Assembly (NCBI RefSeq): GCF_000170895.1 | Contig: NZ_ABCS01000005.1 | Location: forward strand, 117,011 to 181,010 | Reading direction: 5' to 3' | Source of the DNA: Plesiocystis pacifica SIR-1 | Lineage (GTDB): Bacteria > Myxococcota_A > Polyangia > Nannocystales > Nannocystaceae | Length of the DNA stretch: 64,000 bases | In this document: piece after piece, positions 1 to 10,131 of the stretch | Position numbering within the stretch: the first letter of the stretch is position 1 | Layout of the letters: each line of letters opens with the position of its first letter | Translations under genes and position numbers: made by a program | The notes under the pieces: generated by a model | What the model was told of the DNA's origin: nothing | The model's input: the letters and a program-made list of their open reading frames with translations, nothing else | Database searches by the model: none

Positions 1-3000
1 GTCCCGAGCCCGCGCCCGCGAGAACACTCCGTAGGCCTCGCGCTGCGCCTCCAGCTCGACGCCCTTGCCCCCGGGGAAGGCCGACTCGAAGGCGAGGTGG
101 TAGGCCAGGCGGACCGAGAGATCGTTGCTCCCGCCGACGATCGCCCCGGCGAGCCGGGTCAGCGAGGGCATGGCCGCGAGCTCGATCGTGGTCCACGCGC
201 CGGCGCCCCCCAGGCGCAGCTTCAAGCTGCCGCCCGAGCTCGTCCAGGCCTCGTCCGCGCCCAGCTCGATCCGCGCCGGGGCGCCGTCGAGCCACACCCG
301 ACGGACCGCGCCGTCGACCTTCACGTCGAGCCAGCCGCCGCCGCCCAGATCGGGGGTCGCCCCGAGCTCTTTCGAACGGATCACCTCGCGCCCGTTGGCG
401 AGGGTCGCCGCCTCGAAGTTTGGATCGGCGCCGTCGGCCGGCTCGGGCCCGACGCGGCGCAGCAGCGCCTGGCAGCAGTTCGCGTGATCCAGCTCGATGG
501 TGTGCCCTCGCGGGACCGAGAGCTCGAGCTTGTCGGCCTCGAAGCGCACGCCCACGGCGACCTGGGTGCCGGCAGCGATCGCCGCGGGCCGCCCGTGCCG
601 CTGGCCCTCGCGGGTCGCGGCGTCGTTGAGCAGCGCGATCAGCTCGCTGCGGCGCAGCACCGCGCTGTCATCGATGCCCGACGAGGCGCCCAGGCGCGGC
701 GACTCGCCGGTGGCCGAGGTCGAGAAGTCGCTGCCTGCCTGGCCCTCGGGCTTGGCCTTGGTCACGGCCAGGCTCAGGCGCTTGCCGACGTCGACGGTCT
801 CGATCCGCAGCTTGCCGCCCTGGTCCCACGCCCGCACGCCCTCGACCTCGGCCATGATCCGCGCCGCCAGCCCGCCGACGCTCGGATCGCTCGCGTCCGT
901 GCTGACCCGAACCTCGCTGTCGTGACCTTCACGTGCAGCGGCGTCGCGTTGATGTGCGCGGGGCTCAACCAAGCCGGGCCCTGGTCGAGCTCGACCCAGG
1001 CCGGCGCCCCCGCGATCGGCACTTCCAGGGTCTTCCCCCCGCCGCTGAGCTGAATCCGCCCGGCTCCAAAGGGCAGGGTGCCGTCCCCCTTCAAGCGCTT
1101 GGTGCCCGCGTCGTAGAGCCCCGCGAAGATCGTCTGCGCCCGGGGCCCCGCGCTCACGCTGACCGCCGCGCCCCCGAACTCGAGGGTGGTCCCGCTGCCC
1201 GCCAAGCTGGCCGTGACTGCGCTCGGAGGCGCGGCCGCGGGGGCCTGGTTGAGGGCCTCCTCGCAGCGGGCAATCAGCGCGGCCCGGGAGACCGCGTGGG
1301 GGTCGAAGCCCTGACCGCGGGCGTCGACGATGCCCGAGACGCCGAAGGCAGCGTTGCTCGGATCGCAGTCGACCTCGAGGTGGGCGGCGTTGCCCCGTCC
1401 GCGCGTCTCGATCACCAGCGCGGGGATCGGTCGGATCACCCAGGGGTCCTCGCCGAGCCGCTCGCTCAGTTTGTGGGCCGCCTCGCAGACCGAGTGACGG
1501 CCGTTGACCGTGAACAACCACTTGGTGACGTTCCCGTCCTCGCCGTAGCGAATCCCGTTGGGCTGGGCCGGGCCACGCCCCAAACACAGCGCGCCGACGA
1601 TGCTGGCCCGCTGCGCCGCGAAGAACAGGAAGGCGTTGGCGCGATCGTCCACGCGCGCGACGATCTGGTGGGCGCGCAGGTCGTAGGGGCCGGCGCTCCG
1701 GGCCATGGCCTGGGCCGTGGGCGGCCGCGTCACCGACACCCAGGCGACGGGCATGCGGACCTTTCCGCCGGGCGCCCCCCCAGCCCGGGCCTCGGGCTCG
1801 AAGCGGTGCGTGTGCGCGAGCTCCCCGCTCATCGCCGACGCCGCCGTCAGCTCGCCGGGCGCTTCGTGGTCGAGCAAGCGCGCGAGGGTGGCCGCGTCGA
1901 GCTCGACCTCGTGGCGGTGCCCGTGGTCCTGGCTGGTCTGCAAGCGCAAGGTCCCGCCCCGCGGGCGACCGTCGAGCTCGAGCTGATCGAGGTCGATGTC
2001 GAGGGTGTGGTGGTGCGCGCTGGCTTCTCCGCGCGGGCTGGCGGCCACGGTCTTCAGCTGAATCGGCCGCGCCGGCGCGGCGACCTTGTGGTTGTCCGAG
2101 GTGTACAGGCAGCCGCTGCGCGGGCGGCCGGGGTCGTGGGCGAAGCCCCGCGCCGTCTGCAGCGAGGCGTCCGCGAACACCACCGGGATCGTGTGCGAGT
2201 AGTCGGCGCTCGCCGACGCGCCGAAGTGCAGGTGGTGCTGGGCGCTGATCCCCGTCGAGTCGATGTTGATGATGTGCTGGCCCTGGACCACGCGCTGGCC
2301 CACGTCGATGTGCGCGCAGTCGGGCCCGATGTGGATGTAGTCGCTGAAGGTCTGGACGCGCTCGTCCTCGGTCCCCGGATCGTGCCCGCGCGACCAGTCG
2401 AGGTGCTGGATGATCACGTCGTTTTGGGTCGGGTTGTTGTAGGGGTTCGACTGGACGATCTCGACCACCATGCCGCCGCGAGCGGCCAGCGAGGGCTTGT
2501 CCTGGAGCTCCAGGAAGTCGTAGGAGTAGAGGTTGCCGATGCTCGAGTTGACGTGGCTCCACATCCCGTGGACGCCCTGGCCGCAGTTCCAGGTCTCGCC
2601 CTGGGGATAGGGCAGCTTGTAGGGCGCCGCCTCGCGCAGCTGCGTGGGCGTGACCCCGCGCTTGGTCGCCATGCCGGCGAACAGCCCCTCCTTGTCGCGG
2701 CCGTCTTGCAGGTAATACATCCACAAGATGATCGGCAGCAGGCCAAAGATCACCGCGCCGATGATCAGCGAGAACCAGTAGAGCACGTGGGTCGCCCCGA
2801 GCAGCTCGTCGTCGCCCTCGTTGGCCCACAGCACGGCGACGGTGATCAGCACGGCCAGGACCACGCCGATGACGATCAACATCACCCACCAGCTGTCGCG
2901 GGTCACGTTGGTCGAGTACATCGAGCCCATCGCCACGAGCGCGACGAACAGCATCGTCCCCACGTAGACGGCGAAGGTCAGGCCGTCGACCTCGTAGTGG

Positions 3001-4673
3001 CGGTCCCACGGCCAGGCGCCGAAGATCAACCACGGCCCGACGATGGCCGCGATCAGCCCCAGGCCGAACACCAACCACCGCGAGAAGGCCCACCACCCGC
3101 CGCCCTCGCCGGCGTCCGCGAACTTCTCGACCTCGAAGCGATCCCAGGGCTGGATCAGCCCGCCGATCATCCCGAACAGGTACATGAAGCCCCAGCCCAG
3201 CCACGAGTAGCGGGTGAAGGAGATCGGCGGACGCACGCGCCCGGGGGCCTCGCCGCGATCGTCGGGCACGATCAGCAGCGTGCGCCCGACCTCGGGGCTC
3301 TCGTCGGCGCCGAGCCGGTTCCAGCGGCGCAGCTCGTCGACCTCGACGCCGTGGGCCGCGGCGATCTGCTCGAGGGTCTCGCCCGCGGCGACCTCGTGCT
3401 CGATGACCCAGCCGTCTTCCTTCCACGAGCGCGCGTACCAGATCGCCCGGGCGATGATGTAGGGCAGGCGCGGGCCGACGGTGAAGGTGTAGTAGCGACC
3501 CAGGCGCACGGCGATCGACATCACCAGGTTGGCCAGGCGCCCGCCCTCGTAGATCAGCGCCTCGACCGTGGCCAGGAAGGCGTGGATGCAAAAGTCACCG
3601 AGCTCGCTGAACCAAAACGCGCCGCCGGTGTTCCACTGCTCGTCGCACAAAAAGTCCGGACGCAAGGCGCGGACGAGGCCGCGCACGCCCTTCCAGACCA
3701 GGCCGAGGGTGCACAGGATCCCGTCCCAGGCCCGGCCCGAGGCGTAGGGGCCGTAGTTGACGACGTCGAACACGCCCCAGCCGAGGCTCGCGACGTTGGT
3801 CAGCAGGTCCGTCCACCACAGCCCGTGGTCGGGGCCGTGGGGGGTGACGCGGGTGTCGTCGAGCCACAGCACCTCCCCGTCCTCGCCGGGCATGCCCTGG
3901 GCCCCCGCGGAGGCCGAGGCGTTGACCGAGATCGAGACCGACACGCGCAGCTCGAGCAGCGCGTCGACGGCGACGGCGACGGGGCGCAGGAAGTCGCGGA
4001 CGCCCTCGGCGATCTGCCGGAGCGCGCCGCCGTCGAACTCGAGCTGGGCGATCAGCGTCTGCACGCCGCCGCAGATCACCGCGTGGAGGTCGAGGTCCGC
4101 CAGGAACTCGCGCACCGGGGCCAGGGTCTTGGCGATCCACGCCCGCGCGATCCGGGCCGCGCGGAAGGCACGGTGCGCGGCGATGTCGTCCCGCCCCGAG
4201 AGCCGCGGGCCCTCGAGGACCTCGAGCCCGCCGAGGGCGATGTCGAGGATGGTCTCGAGCAGCTCGCCGCCGGACAGCTCGGGGAACACGACCAGCAGGC
4301 GCTCGCAAAATTCGCGGATCCGCGGGCCGAGCACGGCCGGGTCGAGGGCGCTGACCAGCTCGACGAGGCCGTCGACGAGGGGCGTGAGCCGGAGGGTGTC
4401 GAGGTCGAGCTCGAGCAGCGAGTCGAGGGCCCGGCGGATCTCGCCGAGCACCCCCGCCCCCGACTCGAAGGCGCCCTGGATGCGCGCGACGAAGGCCTCG
4501 AACTGCGTGATCACGCCGCGCACGTAGTCCTGGATCAGCGACTCGGGGCGCTCGAGGGCCAGCGCCGCCACGCCGATGTCCACGCCCTCGTCGGCGGCGA
4601 CCTGACCCTCGCTGACCCCGGTGATCGCCGCTTCGATGCGGTCGGCGTGTAGTAGTGCGTAGCCCAGGCTCAT
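1..4673 (-). CDS. Giant LysM / multi-membrane-segment / M23-like peptidase protein of the CIS operon (frameshifted, 3' end outside window)
   Basis: Start is ATG at 4673 behind a GAGGAG Shine-Dalgarno. Residues 1-260 are mainly helical and end in a Ser/Ala/Val-alternating stretch. Hydrophobic helices lie around 350-410, a LysM domain around 420-472, and four to five strong membrane segments around 495-653 (for example about 530-552, 593-616 and 628-653). An M23 metallopeptidase-like domain spans about 700-820, with H707, D719 (SYDF), repeated V..GQ.V..GQ.I motif and H814/H816 in HHLHF. A long beta-rich tail follows. The frame beginning at 4673 turns into Arg/Ser-rich nonsense near 930 and stops at 774, while a sensible frame resumes at about 921-932 and stays open to base 1, so a one-base indel splits the gene. 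Last gene of the CIS operon in the window. LysM plus M23 suggests peptidoglycan cleavage, and the membrane helices suggest a membrane-inserted effector or an anchor. Function is inferred. Confidence 0.75.
921..932 (-). other. Probable frameshift site in the LysM/M23 gene
   Basis: On the minus strand the good reading frame ends at about HVKV. Reading on in the same frame gives low-complexity Arg/Ser/Gly sequence to the stop at 774. Moving to the frame that would restore one missing base gives HDSEVRVST followed by about 300 residues of ordinary protein down to base 1. The pattern fits a single-base deletion, either real or a sequencing or assembly error. Confidence 0.75.
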
Positions 4674-4684
4674 GGTCGCTCTCC

Positions 4685-7600
4685 TCAGGTGGTGCTGACG
4701 CTCGCGCTCGCGCTCGCGCTGACGCTGACGCTCGGGCCCGAGCCGCCGCTGGGTTGCAGGGGCAGGGCGCGGAGCAGGGCGTCGAAGGCCACCTCCACCC
4801 GGCTCAGCGAGGCGACGATCTCGGGCGGCAGCTCCTCGCTGCTGCGCTCGACGGCCTCGCGGATCCGCCCTGGCAGGTCGAGGACCGGCAGGAACTCGGC
4901 GAGCAGCTCCTCGTACACGGGGTCCACGGCGTCGACGAGGACCCGGCGCGGCGAGAGCTCGGTGAGCTTGTCGAGGGCCGCGGCGTAGGTCTGGTCGAGG
5001 GTCTCGACCGTCGACCGGTCGAACAAGTTGGCGAGGTCGAGGAGGTCCTCGAGGGCGTCCTTGACCGCCTGGAGCACGGCCCGGAGGGGCTCGGGGTTGA
5101 CGGCGTCGACGACCCCCAGCACCGGCTCGTAGAGGTTCGAGCGCAGGGGGTCGACGACCGGCGAGAGGTCGAAGTTGCGCAGCAGGTCCAGGCCCTGGTC
5201 GAGGGCGTTGACCGAGCCGAGCAGGCCCTCGTCCCCGGTGATCGCGTCGACCTTGCCGTGCAGCGCGCCCAACAAGTCGCCCAGGCCCCGGGCGAAGCCG
5301 CCGGCGTAGGGCCCGAGCTTGGCGAACAGGCGCTGGAGGAAGAGCACCGGCAAGCGCACGCTCTCGGCCAGGGCGTCGCGCAGCTGATCCTGCAAGCCGG
5401 CGATGTCCGCGGGCGGGGCGAGGAAGTCGGCGAGCACGCTGCGGCCCTCGATCTCCATGAGCAGGGCGTAGTTGCGCAGGTCGGCCTCGAGGCTCCGCCC
5501 GGCTCGCTCGAGGCGCGGGCCCAGGCCGTGCCAGGGATCGACGGCGGCCTCGAGGCGATCGGCCACGCGCACCAGGGCCTCGGTCCGCCGACGCGCGGTC
5601 CGGGCGGCGTGGGTGTCCATGGCCGCGATCGCGGCGTGGGGGAGCGCGCGGATCGTGGCGATCAGCTCGCGGCAGACCGAACTCGTCAGCGCGTCGGGGG
5701 CTCGGCTGGCGGCGTCGAGCAGCGCCGGGGCCAGCTGCGCGCCGATCCGGCGGTGGTCGAGGGCCTCCGCCGCCTCCTTGCCCCGGTCGAGGGGCTCGGC
5801 GAGGGCGGCGATGTCGACCGCACCGACGCTGGCCACGACGCCCGCGATCAGCTGGTCGACCTCGGCCTCGACGTCGGCGGGGCGATCGAGGCGATCGGCG
5901 ATGTGCACCAGCACCCCCTGGCAGTCCTCGAGCACGTCGACCCAGTCGTCGACCTCCTGGAGGAAGCCCTGCACCCCCTCGAAGGCGTCCTCAAAGCCGC
6001 TCGACTCCATCAGCGAGCGGATCGCCGCTTGGATGGCCTCTTCCACCGGGGCCAGCAGGACCTCCGGGTCGAGCTGCTCGACGGCCCCGCGCAGCTGGGC
6101 GTGAAGCTCGATCAGCGGCCCGAGCAGCTCCTCCGGCTCGACTACGTGGATCTGCGCGCGCAAGTCCGCGAGCGCGTCGGCGATGGCGTCGAGGAGCTGC
6201 GAGGGCGCGAAGCCCCGCAGGGTCTCGATCAGGTCGAGGAAGGGCTGCTCGATGTCGTCGCTGATCAGCGAGGAGGGCCGGAAGGCCTCGAGGCGCGCGG
6301 CGAGGTCGTCGACCAGGGCCTCGAACTCCTCGAGCACCGGCAGCGCGCCCTCCTTGAGGGCGGTCTCGACGATCTCCGCGAGGGGCTCGCCGACGGTCCC
6401 CGTGATGTCGAGGTCGGTGATCGCGTCCACGGCCTGGCGCAGCGGCGGCTTGACGGGACCGGGGATCAAGCCCGGGTCGATGGCCGACGCGACCTCGCGG
6501 ATCTGGTCGAGCAGCGCCACGCTCTCCTCCGACGCGCCCCGCAGGTCCTCGGGGAAGCCCTCCAGAGCCGAGAGGATGTCCTCGAGCACGACCTGGACCG
6601 TGCCGAAGACCTCGCGGACCTGATCGTTTTGGAGCACCGAGGCGGCCTCGCGGACCAGCCCCTCGAGGCGCGCCTTGAGCCGCCCCGGGTCGAAGTCGTC
6701 GACCGCCCCGGCGACCGTGTCCACGACCGACTCGATGTCGGCCTTGAGGCTCGTCAAGCGCGTGCGGATCTCGTCGTCGACGAAGCCTTCGATCATCCCC
6801 GGGAGCTCGCCGAGGGCGTCCTGGAGCTGGTCGAGGTGGATGGCGCCGACGGCTGCCTCGATGCCCTCGCTGACCGGGCGCAGCAGGTCGTCGAGGCCGT
6901 CGCGCACCGTCTCGAGGGCGCCCTCGGCCGCCGCCACGGCGGTCTCGATGGCCTCGCGCACCGCCGACAGCGGATCGGTGATCATCGAGAGATCGAGGGC
7001 CTCGAGCTCGGTGACCAAGTCGCCGAGGAGCTCCGCCGGCGCCGCGGGGATCGCATCGACGACACCCGAGACCCGGCGCTCGAGGGCGGCCTTGTCGAGG
7101 GCCGGCTCGATCAGCCGGAGCACGCGCATGAACTCGCGCTCGAGCTCGTTGGGCAGGTCCTCGACGGTCGTCAGCCCGGTCGCGTCGTCGTCGAGGGCGT
7201 CGCACAGCGCCTCGAGGGAGTCGAGCTGCGCGTCGAGGCTGTCGAGCTCCTCGAGGCTGAGCCGCCCGCCGCCCGCGAGGCGATCGCCCAATGCGCGCAG
7301 GGTCGGCGTCACCGCGGTCGAGGCCGCGCCGATGATCTCGCCCGCCCGAGCGGCCGTGCGCGCCGCGTTCAGGGCCGGGTCGACGACCCGCGCCCGCGGC
7401 AGGGTCAAGAGCGTAGCCGTGTTGCCCACGCCAGTGACCAGCCGGGCCTGGAGCTCGGCGGGCGCGAGGGTCTGCCAGCTCCCGACGGCGGCGAAGGCCT
7501 GGAGCATGTCGCCGACCACGGGCAGCGCGGGCCACCGGGTCTGGAGGTCGGCGCCCGCCGGGCCGAGCTGGGCGAGCAGCTCGAGCAGGCGCGAGGGGTC

Positions 7601-8092
7601 GACGAAGGCGACGAGCTCGTCGAGGGCGCCCTCGGCCTGGCCCAGGGTGCTGCGCACCGCCGCGAGGTCCAGGCTCCCGCGCTCGTCGTCCTCGGGCATC
7701 GGCGAGGCGCCCGAGGCCACCCGAGAGCCGGCCAGTCGCACGAGCTCCCGGATCGCGTCGAAGGCCGCGCGCACGCCGGTGATCGAGATGCTGACGTCGA
7801 CCCCCGCGCTCAGGGACGCGAAGGGCGTGAGCAGGGGGCCGAGGGGTCCGCTGGTATCCCCGGGGATCAGCGCGACCGCGCCGGTCAGCGAGGCCGAGAT
7901 CTCGGTCACCCCGTCGAGGCCCTCGGGCGTCGGCGGGCTGCCGAGGGCGTCGACGATCCCGCTCGCGGAGCCGGAGTCGAGGCCGTTGACCGTGTCCCCC
8001 AGGCCGCTGATGTCGCCGAGCAGATCCGTGACCACCCCGCCGAGGTCGAGGTTGTCCAGCGTGGTGTCGAGGGCCGAGAGCAGTCCACTCAT
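4685..8092 (-). CDS. 1135-aa helical repeat-rich protein of the CIS operon, function unknown (tape-measure candidate)
   Basis: I recognise no family. ATG at 8092 overlaps the stop of the preceding gene as ATGA, so the longer Arg-rich upstream extension in this frame is not coding. The protein is almost wholly amphipathic helix, with many repeats of the type LDAL..L...I and ID...L.....VDA.., few aromatics, and no obvious membrane segment. The C-terminus is Ser/Ala/Val-alternating (SVSVSASASASVSTT). It sits between the 680-aa structural-looking protein and the LysM/M23 protein, whose N-terminal 260 residues have a similar style including the VSVS/SASA motif. Long all-helical proteins in tail clusters are often tape measures, but this one is far downstream of the usual position. 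A lipid- or cargo-binding role is equally open. Confidence 0.6.
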   Translation of the reverse strand: MSGLLSALDTTLDNLDLGGVVTDLLGDISGLGDTVNGLDSGSASGIVDALGSPPTPEGLDGVTEISASLTGAVALIPGDTSGPLGPLLTPFASLSAGVDVSISITGVRAAFDAIRELVRLAGSRVASGASPMPEDDERGSLDLAAVRSTLGQAEGALDELVAFVDPSRLLELLAQLGPAGADLQTRWPALPVVGDMLQAFAAVGSWQTLAPAELQARLVTGVGNTATLLTLPRARVVDPALNAARTAARAGEIIGAASTAVTPTLRALGDRLAGGGRLSLEELDSLDAQLDSLEALCDALDDDATGLTTVEDLPNELEREFMRVLRLIEPALDKAALERRVSGVVDAIPAAPAELLGDLVTELEALDLSMITDPLSAVREAIETAVAAAEGALETVRDGLDDLLRPVSEGIEAAVGAIHLDQLQDALGELPGMIEGFVDDEIRTRLTSLKADIESVVDTVAGAVDDFDPGRLKARLEGLVREAASVLQNDQVREVFGTVQVVLEDILSALEGFPEDLRGASEESVALLDQIREVASAIDPGLIPGPVKPPLRQAVDAITDLDITGTVGEPLAEIVETALKEGALPVLEEFEALVDDLAARLEAFRPSSLISDDIEQPFLDLIETLRGFAPSQLLDAIADALADLRAQIHVVEPEELLGPLIELHAQLRGAVEQLDPEVLLAPVEEAIQAAIRSLMESSGFEDAFEGVQGFLQEVDDWVDVLEDCQGVLVHIADRLDRPADVEAEVDQLIAGVVASVGAVDIAALAEPLDRGKEAAEALDHRRIGAQLAPALLDAASRAPDALTSSVCRELIATIRALPHAAIAAMDTHAARTARRRTEALVRVADRLEAAVDPWHGLGPRLERAGRSLEADLRNYALLMEIEGRSVLADFLAPPADIAGLQDQLRDALAESVRLPVLFLQRLFAKLGPYAGGFARGLGDLLGALHGKVDAITGDEGLLGSVNALDQGLDLLRNFDLSPVVDPLRSNLYEPVLGVVDAVNPEPLRAVLQAVKDALEDLLDLANLFDRSTVETLDQTYAAALDKLTELSPRRVLVDAVDPVYEELLAEFLPVLDLPGRIREAVERSSEELPPEIVASLSRVEVAFDALLRALPLQPSGGSGPSVSVSASASASVSTT

Positions 8093-10131
8093 GATGACTT
8101 GGCCGTCCAGGGGTTGTAGGTGAACGCGAGGTCGAGGAGGCGGAAGTCGACGTCGCGGACGCAGTCGAAGCCGAGCTCGAGCACGCCGCCGTCGAGCTCC
8201 GCGAGTTGATCGAGGCGGACCCGGGCCCGCGAGATGCCCTGGGTCACGCCCCCCTCGCCGAAGGGCATCACGCCCTCGGCCCGGAAGTCGACCGCGCCGG
8301 CGATCGCCGAGGGCCGCAGGTCGACGTCGAGTCGCTCCCACGCGGGCGCCGAGGGGCCGCCCCAGTTGACGTGAAATTCGATGGCCTCGGGGATGGGCGC
8401 CCCGGGCTCGCCAGCGACGAGCTCGTGGTGGACCTGGATCCGCGGCCGCCCGGGTCGCGCGTCCCAGGTCCCGCCGCCCTCGCTGAGCAGGCAGGACACG
8501 CCGACGCTCTCGCCGACCTGCGCGTCGTCGAGCGCCGCGGACCACCAAAAGGTCCCCCGCGACACCTCGGCGACGAGCCAGACCCCCTCGAGGTCCGACA
8601 AGCGCGAGGCGGCCCGCGCCGCGCGGCCGAGCTCGGCACGATGCCAGCGCGGGTGGACCTCGGTCTCGACGCTCAGCGCGACGGGGTCGCCGATGCGCTC
8701 CCCGACGAAGCCTGGGCGGCCGCGGTGCAGGGCCAAGAGCAGCTCGCAGGGTCCCGCGGCCCGACCCTCGACGCCCACCCGGGTCAGCAAGGGGCGCGGC
8801 GGCAGGGCGTTGGGCGTGCCCGGCAGGGGCACCCAGCGAGCCACCCGCGCGGTCCCGCGGACGCGGTAGCTGTCGGCGCGCAGCTCCGGCTGGAGGCTGC
8901 CGCGATCCGACGCGGGGATCAGCGCGTGGCGGCCAAAGCTCCCGTCGAGGGTCAGCGTCGCCCGGCTCGGGCGCAGGCCCGCGGGGAGCTGCAGGCGGAT
9001 CGGCTCGGGGGCGCCGCGCAGCTTCAGGGCCGGCGCGCCGTCCTCGAATTCATCCCCGGGGAAGCGCCGGTACTCGGCGACGACCTCGAAGTCCTGGTAG
9101 CGCACGCGGCCGCGGGTCTGGGCGTCGAAGCGAACCGCCAGCGCCAGGTCCTGGTCGCCGCTCTCCCGCGCGCCGTGGGCCCCCCGCAGCAAGCTGCGGG
9201 CCGCCGCGGAGAAGTCGACGAAGGTCGCGCTCCCCTCGCGCAGCGCGGACCCGGGAAAGCTCGACACCGGCGCGACGTCGGGCTCGGCGACGCCCTCGCT
9301 CGACACGAAGGCCTCGATCTCCACGTCCTGCAGGCCGCCCCGCCACAGGGTCTCGATCTCCTCGGCCGACCACCCGATCGGCACCCCCTCGTGGGGCAGG
9401 CCGTCGTCGTAGCGGGCCACGTGATCGCCGTCGAGGCGCAGCAGCACGAGCTTGCACTTGCGCGTGCGCAGCCGGGGCGTGACCCGCAGCGTGACGTCCA
9501 CGCGCCCGTCCGGGCGGGTCGTCATCACCATCTGACCGCCGGCCAGCGCCGCCCCGTAGAGCCCGCTGTTGCCCGGCATCGAAAAATGGGGGAAGGCCGC
9601 CGCTGGCGGACCAAAGCCATCACCCTGCCCGAGGCAGATGGCGAAGTGCAGGAAGGGCGCGCCCCCAGTCGTGACCCAGGCCGGCGCCTCGCCAGCGCGC
9701 CAGCGCAGCACGTGCGTGGCGTTCCCGGCCAGGAAGTAGTCCCCCGAGGCCACCGGGATCTCCAGGCCGCGGATCCGGACCTCGTCGAGCTGCGCGTCGA
9801 CGAGCACCTCGTCGCTGCGAGCGTTGCCCGCGGGGAGCTCGAGCACCGCCGCGCCCGAGCTGCCGGCGCGCAGCCCCGGATCGAGGTAGGCCGTCACCGG
9901 CGTGATGCGGACCCCGGCTCGGACGACGTGCAGCGCGTCCATGTCGGGGAGCCAGGGGACCTCGAAGGTCAGCGCCTGCTCGAAGCCCTGCTCCGGACCA
10001 AAGGTGAGCAGCTTGGACGAGTCCTCGGCGACCTTGACCACGGGCAGCGGCTGCTTCAGCGCCGACAGGCCCGCGAGCGCCAGGGGAATCCCCGGACCGA
10101 GCTCGAGGATCTCGAAGGTCTTGCCGCTCAC
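8089..10131 (-). CDS. 680-aa beta-rich protein of the CIS operon, function unknown
   Basis: GTG start at 10131 overlaps the upstream stop as GTGA and the gene overlaps the next one as ATGA, so it is translationally coupled on both sides. No signal peptide or membrane segment is visible. Composition is beta-rich with evenly spaced aromatics and many charged turns. Several stretches repeat the form ..RVRLDQL.ELDGGVLELGFD, as in jelly-roll or immunoglobulin-like folds. No catalytic motif is recognised. Position downstream of the baseplate and fibre-like genes suggests a structural or receptor-facing tail component, or a cargo protein. I do not recognise its family. Confidence 0.6.
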   Translation of the reverse strand: MSGKTFEILELGPGIPLALAGLSALKQPLPVVKVAEDSSKLLTFGPEQGFEQALTFEVPWLPDMDALHVVRAGVRITPVTAYLDPGLRAGSSGAAVLELPAGNARSDEVLVDAQLDEVRIRGLEIPVASGDYFLAGNATHVLRWRAGEAPAWVTTGGAPFLHFAICLGQGDGFGPPAAAFPHFSMPGNSGLYGAALAGGQMVMTTRPDGRVDVTLRVTPRLRTRKCKLVLLRLDGDHVARYDDGLPHEGVPIGWSAEEIETLWRGGLQDVEIEAFVSSEGVAEPDVAPVSSFPGSALREGSATFVDFSAAARSLLRGAHGARESGDQDLALAVRFDAQTRGRVRYQDFEVVAEYRRFPGDEFEDGAPALKLRGAPEPIRLQLPAGLRPSRATLTLDGSFGRHALIPASDRGSLQPELRADSYRVRGTARVARWVPLPGTPNALPPRPLLTRVGVEGRAAGPCELLLALHRGRPGFVGERIGDPVALSVETEVHPRWHRAELGRAARAASRLSDLEGVWLVAEVSRGTFWWSAALDDAQVGESVGVSCLLSEGGGTWDARPGRPRIQVHHELVAGEPGAPIPEAIEFHVNWGGPSAPAWERLDVDLRPSAIAGAVDFRAEGVMPFGEGGVTQGISRARVRLDQLAELDGGVLELGFDCVRDVDFRLLDLAFTYNPWTAKSS

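Noticed and set aside
933..4652. Very long plus-strand open frame opposite the LysM/M23 gene (also 4655-8119 and 44560-51894 opposite the helical protein and the PKS)
   Set aside because: High-GC coding DNA keeps the opposite strand open. The translations are low-complexity in Arg, Val, Asp, Glu, His and Gln with no domain, while the minus strand encodes recognisable or coherent proteins.
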